Shown here in pieces: positions 1 to 6,166 of a stretch of 14,787 nucleotides of DNA. The position numbers and the translations under genes are program-made. This DNA comes from CAJINA01 sp964647585 (lineage in GTDB: Bacteria > Desulfobacterota > Desulfobacteria > Desulfobacterales > CAJINA01), in assembly GCA_964647585.1 (NCBI GenBank), contig CAZYGG010000081.1, forward strand, positions 1-14,787, in the 5' to 3' direction. The notes under the pieces were generated by a model. That model did not search any database. It was not told the DNA's origin and worked only from the letters and a program-made list of their open reading frames with translations. Position 1 is the stretch's first letter; the number at the start of each line of letters is the position of its first letter.

Positions 1-88
1 TGGGTTCCTTCGGAGAGGTGTTTTTTCACTTGACACGCCCTTTAATGGGTGACCCTGAGGACCAGGTTTTCAAAACGGAATAAAAAGT

Positions 89-1042
89 ATGCGGAAAATA
101 AATATGGTTCCATCGGGGTTTGCAGTGCGGATCCTGCTCGGGTTCGCCCTTATCGTCATGGGGGCGGCGGCCGGCTGCGCCACCTGGGATGACCGGGATC
201 CCCGCCCGCCGAAGTTGTCGCTGCCGGAATTTTCAAACGGCGGCATGTTGAAAAAGGTCGCCCTTTCCCTTTTCGACAACCGGACCCAGCTGCGCTTTGA
301 GGAAGTTGAACAAGCCTTTCTCCTGCCCTTGAATAATTATGTTAAAGACGAGTGCAGCGACATGGTCCTCTACACCCCCTATGACCCGGGTTTCCCCGAA
401 GCCCTCATCGATGCCACCCTGATTCCTGAACGGGGCGCCCTTGACAATATGGCCATCGCGCAAACCGGGCGGGCGCTGGGATTGAGTGCGGTTATCACCG
501 GACGTCTCGGAAACATAAGCGGCTTCGCAAAGGAAAGGGGCTTCTGGCTGTTTAAATCGAACCAGCACTACCAGAGGATCATGATCCAGGTAGACATGTA
601 CGCGGCCGAAACCGGTGCAAAGTTACTCAGCGATACCTATGCCGAGGAAATTGAAATCAGTGACAGCGAATTCCAGGCCCTGGCAATTGGTACGGTGGAA
701 AACTCACCGGTGATCATGGAAGCGCTACAGGATCTGGCCGAAGATATTGCCGACGATATTTGTGAGATTCTTAATGACACCAGTTGGATAGGATTCGTGA
801 CCCGGGTTGCCGATAAAACGGTGACCCTCTCATCCGGAGCGGATGTGGGGCTCACGCCGGGAACGAAACTGGAACTTTATAACAGCGACAGAATCTTCAA
901 GAACCCCAGGGGCGGCCGTTTTTTTGTCCCCGGGACCAAGACCGGCGAAATTGAAATCACCACGGTCAACCCCAACAGCGCCCGGGCAACCCTGCTGCCG
1001 GATTCAAAGGCCGGACCCGGGTACGCCGTGCGTATCCGCTAG
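89..1042 (+). CDS. predicted outer-membrane-type lipoprotein, CsgG/FlgT-like
   Basis: This 317-residue protein has a lipoprotein signal peptide: basic Arg2/Lys3, a hydrophobic stretch at about 11-28, and a lipobox ending in Ala-Gly-Cys30, so Cys30 is the likely lipidated residue. Residues about 55-225 alternate beta and helix and contain a 'VALSLFDNR' segment like those in CsgG/TolB-N-type proteins. Residues about 232-317 resemble the C-terminal FlgT-type domain: a 'GFVTRV...VTLSSGADVGLTPGTKLELY' pattern that ends in a 'GYAVRIR' strand. The chosen ATG has only a weak GGAA 8 bases upstream; Met6 (position 104) is an alternative start. The gene converges on the cyclase gene. Its TAG stop is formed by the TA target site plus the first G of the mobile element at 1042. 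The exact role is unknown; an envelope or assembly function is inferred from the fold resemblance only. Confidence 0.8.
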   Translation: MRKINMVPSGFAVRILLGFALIVMGAAAGCATWDDRDPRPPKLSLPEFSNGGMLKKVALSLFDNRTQLRFEEVEQAFLLPLNNYVKDECSDMVLYTPYDPGFPEALIDATLIPERGALDNMAIAQTGRALGLSAVITGRLGNISGFAKERGFWLFKSNQHYQRIMIQVDMYAAETGAKLLSDTYAEEIEISDSEFQALAIGTVENSPVIMEALQDLAEDIADDICEILNDTSWIGFVTRVADKTVTLSSGADVGLTPGTKLELYNSDRIFKNPRGGRFFVPGTKTGEIEITTVNPNSARATLLPDSKAGPGYAVRIR

Positions 1043-1336
1043 TGTTGTGTCCCATAAATAAGGTGAACAAATAGTGACGCCTCTATTCGGGATTTGGGGC
1101 CTGATTAAATCCGAAATCCGAATATCGAAATTCTAAACAAATTCAAAATTCAAATGACACAATGACAGAGATAAAACCCTGTTACCATTAATTAAATACA
1201 GGTCTTGTTTGAATATTTTGGTCATTATGATTTGCTTTTTTGTTTCGTGCTTCGGATTTCGTATTTCGATTTTTTTCTCATTTTAGAGCACTGTAACGGC
1301 AACGCTATTCTATAGGAAATTTCTGAGACGCAACAC
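1042..1336. mobile_element. MITE-like element with 18-bp TIRs and TA target duplication
   Basis: The two ends are inverted copies: left GTGTTGTGTCCCATAAAT (1042-1059) and, on the complement of 1319-1336, GTGTTGCGTCTCAGAAAT. They match at 15 of 18 positions. TA lies immediately outside each end (1040-1041 and 1337-1338), as expected for the TA duplication made by IS630/Tc1-mariner-type transposases. Joining the flanks recreates CTAG, the preferred IS630 target. The 295 bp hold no ORF that looks coding, so the element would need a transposase supplied in trans. It sits precisely between two convergent genes and supplies the G of both TAG stop codons. The family assignment is an inference from TIR and TSD architecture; no database match was run. 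Confidence 0.75.
1106..1275. repeat. AT-rich imperfect inverted repeat inside the MITE
   Basis: A left arm at about 1106-1168 is rich in CGAAAT/CCGAAAT words and then reads AAACAAATTCAAAATTCAAA. It is mirrored by a right arm at about 1202-1275 whose complement reads AAATCGAAATACGAAATCCG and continues with CGAAACAAAAAAGCAAATC. The arms could pair into a long imperfect hairpin. Base composition is far more AT-rich than in the flanking genes. Similar CGAAATCCGAA-rich palindromes seem familiar from uncultured-bacterium genomes, but that is from memory and was not checked. Confidence 0.6.
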
Positions 1337-2340
1337 TAGACGACCCGGTATACTGTAATGGGATCATCGAAGCCCTTGACCCGGGCGGGTTCCAGGGCCT
1401 CGATGGAAACCGTGGGGCACCCGCCCCGGCCGGCCAGTTTGCGGCAGGTGTTTTCACTGATAAGAATCTCCCCGGGTGCAGCCAGGGCTTGCAGGCGGGC
1501 GGCAATATTCACCGCCAGGCCCACCGAAGTAAACTCCTTTTTCCGTATGGATCCCAACAGGCCTGAGAATACGGTCCCCGTGGAAATCCCGATCCCGATT
1601 TTAAGTCGCAGTCCATTTTCCCGACGCAACCGGCAGTCAATTTCACCGGCGGTTTTCTGCATGACCGCCGCGGCTTCAACGGCCTGCAGCGGGTCATCGG
1701 CACGGGGCCCCAGTGCTCCAAACACAATCATGATGCCGTCGCCCAGATGTTTGTCCACGATCCCGCCATGGGCATAGGCAATCTCCCCCATGGGGGTAAA
1801 GTAGCTGTCATTGAGAAAGTCAACGAGGCGCTCTGGTGACACGGTCTGTGACATGCCGGTAAACCCCCGGATATCTGCAAACAGGACTGTCACCTCATGA
1901 AAAGCGGGTGCCAGGGCATCCGGCGAACTTTGCAGTTCATTGTAAACCTGTTCCGTTACAAATTGACGCAGGTGTTTTTTTACCGAAATTCCCCGGATAT
2001 TGGCTCGCAGCGACCGGTTGTCAAAAGGCTTGGTGAGAAATCCATCGATGCCCTGGTTGGTTGCATCGATGGCGGCTTCCATCGTCGCGTAGCCGGTCAG
2101 GATAATCCGGGTCATTTCCGGATTTATGCGGCCAATGGTGCCCAGGGTCTCAAGCCCGTCAAGCCCCGGCATGCGATAATCAGATACGACCGTGTGGATA
2201 CCCCGATGATTCTGCTCGACCAGCGCAATCCCGGTTTCACCATTTTCGGCAATATACAGTTCATAAGGTTCTCTTTTCAGCGCCCGGGCAACCGACCGGC
2301 GAACCCCTTCCTCGTCATCGATAAATAAAAGGCCGTTCAT
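1336..2340 (-). CDS. response regulator receiver / class III adenylate cyclase fusion
   Basis: This 334-residue two-domain signalling protein probably makes cAMP from ATP under phosphorylation control. Residues about 4-120 are a CheY-like receiver: acidic DDEE at 8-11, phospho-acceptor Asp54 in 'VVSDYRMPGLDG', Thr82 in 'IILTGY', and Lys104 in 'LTKPF'. Residues about 145-334 are a class III nucleotide cyclase with metal aspartates Asp156 (FADIRGFT) and Asp201 (HLGDG). Purine-selecting Lys197 and Thr271 fit ATP rather than GTP, and Asn278 and Arg282 lie in 'VNIAARL'. The start at 2340 is chosen because GGAGGG lies 5 bases upstream and the receiver fold begins there; an upstream in-frame ATG at 2382 adds 14 residues with no domain support. 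AGTATA at 2382-2387 (TATACT on this strand) could be the -10. No histidine kinase is present in the window. Confidence 0.93.
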   Translation of the reverse strand: MNGLLFIDDEEGVRRSVARALKREPYELYIAENGETGIALVEQNHRGIHTVVSDYRMPGLDGLETLGTIGRINPEMTRIILTGYATMEAAIDATNQGIDGFLTKPFDNRSLRANIRGISVKKHLRQFVTEQVYNELQSSPDALAPAFHEVTVLFADIRGFTGMSQTVSPERLVDFLNDSYFTPMGEIAYAHGGIVDKHLGDGIMIVFGALGPRADDPLQAVEAAAVMQKTAGEIDCRLRRENGLRLKIGIGISTGTVFSGLLGSIRKKEFTSVGLAVNIAARLQALAAPGEILISENTCRKLAGRGGCPTVSIEALEPARVKGFDDPITVYRVV

Positions 2341-2672
2341 TTTTCCCTCCGGGTATTCAAGTTCTGCAGGAATTTTTTCCAAGTATACCGATTGTCATAA
2401 GTACGTTCCGTTATTTTGTCACTCTGAGCGAAGCGAAGAGTCCCCTACAAGTACGGCCATGCTATGCTGGTAGGGATTCTTCGTCGTTTCACTCCTCAGA
2501 ATGACAGGACAGATCAATCAGAACATATTTTTGGCAAGCGCTATCGTTGTAGAAGCCTGTGGACAGTCAGACGACCGGGGAGCACAGATGGTGTTTATTG
2601 TTTTTCAGAACCGGTAATGCTTCTTTGGGAAAAAGCGGGGTAGATGGGGACCGGTCCTGCTATAGAGAGTGA
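2341..2672. other. intergenic region between cyclase and dusB
   Basis: This 332-bp stretch holds the cyclase ribosome-binding site and probable -10 at its left end, and a 90-bp palindromic repeat at 2417-2506. No coding signal is visible. Downstream of dusB (2507-2672) there is only a short GGACCGGTCC palindrome at 2658-2667 without a T tract, so no convincing intrinsic terminator was found for the dusB operon. Confidence 0.6.
2417..2506. repeat. 90-bp palindromic intergenic repeat
   Basis: The left arm begins TGTCACTCTGAGCGAAGCGA (2417-2436) and continues AGAGTCCCCTAC. The right arm at 2470-2506, read on the complement, begins TGTCATTCTGAGGAGTGAAA and ends GAAGAATCCCTAC. The arms are imperfect inverted copies around a loop of about 20 bases. 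The CTCTGAGCGAAGCGAAGA word resembles a dispersed repeat common in environmental bacterial genomes (recalled, not searched). It is non-coding and could be a small MITE or a REP-like element. Confidence 0.7.
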
Positions 2673-3656
2673 TTACGGCTGCGGGGCCTGATCTGCAAGC
2701 GTTTGCTGGTAGCGCCGGATTAGATCGACCGCCTGCTTCTCGGTGGAAATTTTTTTAATGGCCTCCCGGAAATGGCTGGAATTTCTGAGCCCCTTCACAA
2801 ACCAGCCCAACCGGCTGCGCATCATGTAGCAGGCGTGTTTTTCGCCGAAATATTTCACCGAAGCGCGCAAGTACCGTAGCATACCTTCAAAGCGTTGTTC
2901 AAGTCCCGGCTGGGCGTAAGGCCCCCGGTTTTCAAGCAGGGTCTGAATACCCGCAAAGATCCACGGGTTGCCAATGGCCGCCCGCCCGATCATCACCGCG
3001 TCGCAACCGGTCCGGGCAAACATGTCCAGCGCGTCTTCCGGGGTCTGGATATCACCGTTGCCGACAATCGGTATCTGGGTCTGTTTCTTTACTGCGGCGA
3101 TGATCTCCCAGGCGGCCTGGCCCCGGAATCCCTGGGAAGCGGTACGCGGATGGACGGCAATCGCATCGATGCCGCAATCCTCGGCGATACCCGCTATTTC
3201 AAGTGCCTGGGTTCCGGAACGATCCCAACCGGATCTTATCTTGATGGTCACCGGTATACGGACCGCTTTACGGACAGCGCGCAGGACCTCCCGGGCCAGC
3301 CCGGGTGTCTTCATCAACGCTGCTCCAGAACCCGTCTTCAGGACCTTTTTAACCGAACATCCAAAGTTGATATCAACAATATCAGCCCCTGCAGTTGCCA
3401 CGATCTGCGCGGCTTCGGCCATGATGCCGGGATCCGATCCGAAGATCTGCACGGACAGGGGCCGCTCTTGGGGGGTGCTGTCCATCAGGCGGTAGGTTTT
3501 CTCGGACTGGTGGACCAGCCCGTTGGAACTGATCATCTCCGAGCACACCAATCCGCACCCTGCCTCCTTGGCCATCAGGCGCAACGGCAAATTGGTTATC
3601 CCGGCCAGGGGAGCCAGAACCGTTGGATGGTCCACCTTTACAGAGCCAATGTTCAT
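2673..3656 (-). CDS. dusB: tRNA-dihydrouridine synthase, DusB type
   Basis: This 327-residue FMN enzyme reduces uridine to 5,6-dihydrouridine in the tRNA D-loop using NAD(P)H. It has the TIM-barrel signature of the family: 'VLAPLAGITNLPLR' near the N terminus (FMN site), 'VQIFGSDP' at about 69-76, and catalytic Cys100 in 'DINFGCSVKKV' (most homologues have Pro where Ser101 is here). Further markers are Lys139 in 'TIKIRSGW', His169 in 'AVHPRT', 'IVGNGDI' at 197-203, and 'GRAAIGNPWIF' at 224-234 binding the FMN phosphate. Length matches DusB (about 320). The start at 3656 overlaps the stop of the upstream DUF1848 gene as ATGA, implying translational coupling. The frame stays open to 3860, but that extension only shadows the upstream gene. 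It is the last gene of a three-gene minus-strand run. Confidence 0.95.
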   Translation of the reverse strand: MNIGSVKVDHPTVLAPLAGITNLPLRLMAKEAGCGLVCSEMISSNGLVHQSEKTYRLMDSTPQERPLSVQIFGSDPGIMAEAAQIVATAGADIVDINFGCSVKKVLKTGSGAALMKTPGLAREVLRAVRKAVRIPVTIKIRSGWDRSGTQALEIAGIAEDCGIDAIAVHPRTASQGFRGQAAWEIIAAVKKQTQIPIVGNGDIQTPEDALDMFARTGCDAVMIGRAAIGNPWIFAGIQTLLENRGPYAQPGLEQRFEGMLRYLRASVKYFGEKHACYMMRSRLGWFVKGLRNSSHFREAIKKISTEKQAVDLIRRYQQTLADQAPQP

Positions 3657-4546
3657 GTTTCCTGCTCCCGGCAGCCGGCGCTGTCCACTGCCGGGTTCGC
3701 GTAACAAAACAGGCAGTTGTGGTGACAGGGGTGCCACGCATACGAGCCGATGTCCCGGGAGATGTGGCAGCCGCACCCCGCCGCGACCCGCTGGCCGGAA
3801 TCCCTTTTCCGGCTGATGCGCCCCCCGAACAGTTCCATCAGAAGGCCGGCGGATATGCACCGTCCCTTTTCAATACCGGCACCTTCGGGCAAGAGAGCCA
3901 TCACCTCTTTTTCACAACAGGTCTGCAGGCTGATATTATGGGTCGCCAGTTTCCGGGCCATCATCAGGCAGGTGGACACTTTCCGCTCAAGAGGGGGATC
4001 CACGAAACCAAACCCGGGTATGGCCGCGGTTCTTTTCCTGATTTTCGCGTAGTCGTCCATAAAACTGGTCACACACCTCTCTATACCCAGTCGCCCGGCA
4101 GCGGCCGCAATCCGGTCAAAATCCCCCAGATTATCCGCCCGGCCGGATTGGGCCGTGTCATAAAAACACAGGGGATCAAACCGCCAGTTGATCACCCGTG
4201 ATCCAAAACGCCGACACAGAGCCGCCAGCTGTTCGAGGCGGGACGCAAGGTCCGGCACCCGCGGCTCCAGCAGCTGATCGACCGAATTGACAGTGAAATT
4301 AAAAAACAGGCGGTACCCCCTGGCAACCAGGTCCTCGCCGTAGCCGCCCTCAAGAAAGGGTCCGAAATCCTTGGACCAGAAGACGATGGTGTGGACCCTT
4401 TCCGCACCGACAGGCACGGTCGCTATTTTCCGGTTGTAGGGGTTGAGGACCGCAAACCGCCCCTGGTCTATCCCTTCCATAAACCACGGCATGTAAAAAG
4501 CCGGTATGTCCGTCCGCCGGGAAGCCGACAGAATGATTTTATCCAT
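3653..4546 (-). CDS. DUF1848 family protein with C-terminal Fe-S cysteine cluster
   Basis: This 297-residue protein begins 'IILSASRRTDIPAFY', the hallmark N terminus of the DUF1848 family, and contains 'FWSKDFGPFL' and 'INWRFDPLCF' segments typical of it. The C terminus carries Cys258 and Cys260, then 'DIGSYAWHPC' and a Cys274-x3-Cys278-x2-Cys281 cluster with Phe just before the last Cys. That is the spacing of a radical SAM [4Fe-4S] site, but placed at the C terminus instead of the N terminus. The biochemical function is not established. The gene overlaps dusB by four bases (ATGA) and follows the small 4630-4959 gene after 83 bases, so the three are probably one operon. A link to tRNA modification is inferred from context alone. 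The ribosome-binding site upstream of the ATG is weak. Confidence 0.88.
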   Translation of the reverse strand: MDKIILSASRRTDIPAFYMPWFMEGIDQGRFAVLNPYNRKIATVPVGAERVHTIVFWSKDFGPFLEGGYGEDLVARGYRLFFNFTVNSVDQLLEPRVPDLASRLEQLAALCRRFGSRVINWRFDPLCFYDTAQSGRADNLGDFDRIAAAAGRLGIERCVTSFMDDYAKIRKRTAAIPGFGFVDPPLERKVSTCLMMARKLATHNISLQTCCEKEVMALLPEGAGIEKGRCISAGLLMELFGGRISRKRDSGQRVAAGCGCHISRDIGSYAWHPCHHNCLFCYANPAVDSAGCREQET

Positions 4547-4629
4547 GATTCACATCGATACGCATCCAGAACTGGGAAGCAGTGGCGACGCGGCACATCG
4601 TCTCCCGTGCACGCTTTCGCCGGGGTCAT

Positions 4630-4959
4630 TCACTCCTTTTTCAGATCGGCAAAAGAAATAACCTTGTTGTCCGGGGGTGTGTCCGTTTCTTTCTCATTTC
4701 CTTCCGCCTGATCCTCCCGGGGATCAGCCGGGGATTCCACTTTTTCCAGACGCATCGTTTTGCCGTTCATCGTAAAAGTTTCACCGTTGATGTAGACATC
4801 TTTCAGGATCCAGGTAACGGTCTGCAGGGGAACCTGAAGCATCAGCAGGGTGATGTGGTACCAGTCGGGCTTGGCATCCGGCACAATCCGCTCCACGCGG
4901 GCAAAAACCAGCGGGTTGTCCTCGAAATGGATCAATACCAGATCATTTTCAGTTGTCAT
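4630..4959 (-). CDS. conserved-looking small protein of unknown function
   Basis: A 109-residue protein I cannot assign to a named family. The first ~75 residues look like a compact beta-rich domain ('NDLVLIHFEDNPLVFARVE', then 'DWYHITLLML' and 'TWILKDVYINGETFTMNGK'). The remaining ~35 are hydrophilic and acidic (many Glu/Asp/Pro) and look disordered. There is no signal peptide or membrane span. The start at 4959 is preferred because AAAGGA lies about 6 bases upstream; an in-frame ATG at 5001 would add 14 residues with a poorer context. It appears to be the first gene of the run leading into the DUF1848 gene and dusB, and is divergent from the MBL gene at 5124. Confidence 0.75.
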   Translation of the reverse strand: MTTENDLVLIHFEDNPLVFARVERIVPDAKPDWYHITLLMLQVPLQTVTWILKDVYINGETFTMNGKTMRLEKVESPADPREDQAEGNEKETDTPPDNKVISFADLKKE

Positions 4960-5038
4960 AAAGGGTCCTTTCCAGGGTCTATTTGTCCCCTTCCGGATCA
5001 TCCGTGCTGCTGCCGCCGAACGCGATCATAATTTATTG

Positions 5039-5067
5039 TTGACCCGGATACCGCTTCATAGTTTATG
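5039..5067 (+). promoter_or_regulatory. possible promoter of the 5124 MBL gene
   Basis: TTGACC (5039-5044) is followed after 17 bases by TTTATG (5062-5067). The -35 fits well (5 of 6) and the -10 is poor. It interleaves with the oppositely oriented candidate at 5055-5083, so the two could exclude each other. Confidence 0.3.
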
Positions 5068-5083
5068 CTTGCAGAATTCTCAA
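5055..5083 (-). promoter_or_regulatory. predicted promoter of the 4959-2673 operon
   Basis: On the minus strand TTGAGA (5083-5078) and TATGAA (5060-5055) are spaced by 17 bases, matching sigma70 -35 at 5 of 6 and -10 at 4 of 6 positions. It lies about 95 bases upstream of the small-protein start. It overlaps a candidate promoter for the opposite direction. Confidence 0.4.
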
Positions 5084-5123
5084 CAACAAAAAAATCTCCA
5101 ACGGAAGCTGAAGGGGGCCGCGC

Positions 5124-5873
5124 ATGAGCACTTATACAATCCACCCCATCGTCATGGGCACGAAAGTCTTCGACAAGGGCATGATGACCTATCAACACGA
5201 TTACGGGAAGCCCTACACCATCCCCATATACTGCTGGTACCTGGAAGGCGGAGACCAGACGATCCTGGTGGATACGGGCGAGATGAGCCCCTTGATCTCC
5301 GCTGACCGGGAAGCGGCCATCGGCGGCCGGATTTATACTTTTGAAGCGGGCCTGGCCAAATGGGGACTCAAACCTGAAGATATCGACATCATTATCCATA
5401 CCCACCTGCACAACGACCATTGCGAAAATGACTACAAGTGTGAAAATGCAAAAATCTATGTACACGCCCTGGAGCTGGAAAGCATCCACAACCCCCACCC
5501 ATTGGATTTCCGGTACCTCGAAGATTACATAGAAGACGTGGAAGACAATGGACAGGTTCAGGAAATCAACACGGACGGCGAAATCGTACCCGGTATCAGG
5601 GTGATGCACACCCCCGCGCACACAAAAGGCGGGCTGACCGTCCTGGTTGCCACCGCTGCAGGCACCGTGGCAATCACCGGCTTTTGCGTCATCCAGGAAA
5701 ATTTCACGCCGCCCAAGGAGATCAGGGCCATGGAAATGGAAGTAATCCCACCGGGAACCTCGGTAGACCCCGAAAAATCCTACGATATCATGCTGCAGGT
5801 GAAAGATGCGGCCGATATTATTCTGCCACTGCACGAACCGGAGTACGCATCTGTGGATACCATCCCCGCTTAG
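5124..5873 (+). CDS. MBL-fold metallo-hydrolase, AHL-lactonase-like
   Basis: This 249-residue cytoplasmic protein carries the MBL metal motif His94-x-His96-x-Asp98-His99 in 'HTHLHNDH', preceded by 'TILVDTGEMSP' (Asp50). His166 lies in 'TPAHTKGG' and His237 in 'LPLHEPE'. The overall arrangement resembles the N-acyl-homoserine-lactonase-like branch. Unusually, the strand that normally ends in Gly-Asp (the bridging metal ligand) reads 'ITGFCV', giving Phe187 and Cys188 in its place. The metal centre may therefore be mononuclear or use Cys. The substrate cannot be predicted. The ATG at 5124 has GAAGGGGG about 7 bases upstream. It lies 293 bases before fadN, which has its own promoter, so co-transcription is not required. 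Confidence 0.88.
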   Translation: MSTYTIHPIVMGTKVFDKGMMTYQHDYGKPYTIPIYCWYLEGGDQTILVDTGEMSPLISADREAAIGGRIYTFEAGLAKWGLKPEDIDIIIHTHLHNDHCENDYKCENAKIYVHALELESIHNPHPLDFRYLEDYIEDVEDNGQVQEINTDGEIVPGIRVMHTPAHTKGGLTVLVATAAGTVAITGFCVIQENFTPPKEIRAMEMEVIPPGTSVDPEKSYDIMLQVKDAADIILPLHEPEYASVDTIPA

Positions 5874-6028
5874 TCCCTTTTAGAATCCAAAATACTCGGA
5901 ATCACCATAAAAAACGGGTGAATCAGGTTTGCCACGATGCAATTATGAATTATTATTCACCCACGACTTTCCATGATATATTTTAATTTCGTACCGGATA
6001 CCGCCTTTCTTTATTACACCTAACATGC

Positions 6029-6048
6029 TTAATATATTTGTATATTAA
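6029..6048. promoter_or_regulatory. AT-rich 20-bp palindrome, possible operator
   Basis: TTAATATA and TATATTAA are perfect 8-base inverted arms separated by TTTG. They lie 38 bases upstream of the -35 of the fadN promoter. The 8-4-8 geometry equals that of the FadR-like box downstream, but the site is purely A/T and could be chance in this AT-rich region. Confidence 0.3.
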
Positions 6049-6085
6049 ACATATTTTTTGATTTACCATTTAATATGATTTTCAC

Positions 6086-6114
6086 TTGACAGACTGCCTC
6101 CGACCCTGCTAAAT
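6086..6114 (+). promoter_or_regulatory. fadN-fadA promoter
   Basis: A perfect sigma70 -35 TTGACA (6086-6091) is followed after 17 bases by CTAAAT (6109-6114), a weak -10 preceded by TG. The FadR-like palindrome begins at the last bases of the -10. The whole sits 53 bases upstream of the fadN ATG. Confidence 0.6.
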
Positions 6115-6132
6115 GAATGAACACTCATTCAT
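6113..6132. promoter_or_regulatory. FadR-like (TetR family) operator
   Basis: ATGAATGAACACTCATTCAT is a palindrome with two perfect 8-base arms and a 4-base centre. The inner 18 bases match the Bacillus subtilis FadR (YsiA) box TGAATGAMTANTCATTCA, as I recall it, at 17 of 18 positions. It overlaps the -10 and probable start of transcription of fadN-fadA, as a repressor site should. In Bacillus the repressor is released by long-chain acyl-CoA; the same logic here is inferred. No tetR-type gene is in the window. Confidence 0.75.
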
Positions 6133-6166
6133 ATGGGAAAGGAATCATCAACATTAGGAGGTCATT

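Noticed and set aside
2895..3704. 269-codon plus-strand open frame opposite dusB
   Set aside because: DusB motifs on the minus strand explain the region; this frame has no recognisable domain or ribosome-binding site.
3657..3860. In-frame upstream extension of dusB
   Set aside because: It overlaps the DUF1848 cysteine cluster and has no similarity to Dus proteins. The ATG at 3656 gives the normal Dus N terminus and an ATGA coupling.
4998..5834. 278-codon minus-strand open frame opposite the first MBL gene
   Set aside because: It is an antisense shadow: the plus strand encodes a recognisable MBL protein with metal motifs, while this frame matches no family.
5915..5961. GGGTGAAT/ATTCACCC inverted repeat after the first MBL gene
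   Set aside because: The loop is about 31 bases and no T tract follows, so it is not a credible terminator.
5044..6004. Direct repeat CCGGATACCGC at 5044-5054 and 5994-6004, upstream of two genes
   Set aside because: An 11-base match is expected many times by chance in a window of this size, and the two copies sit at different distances from their genes.
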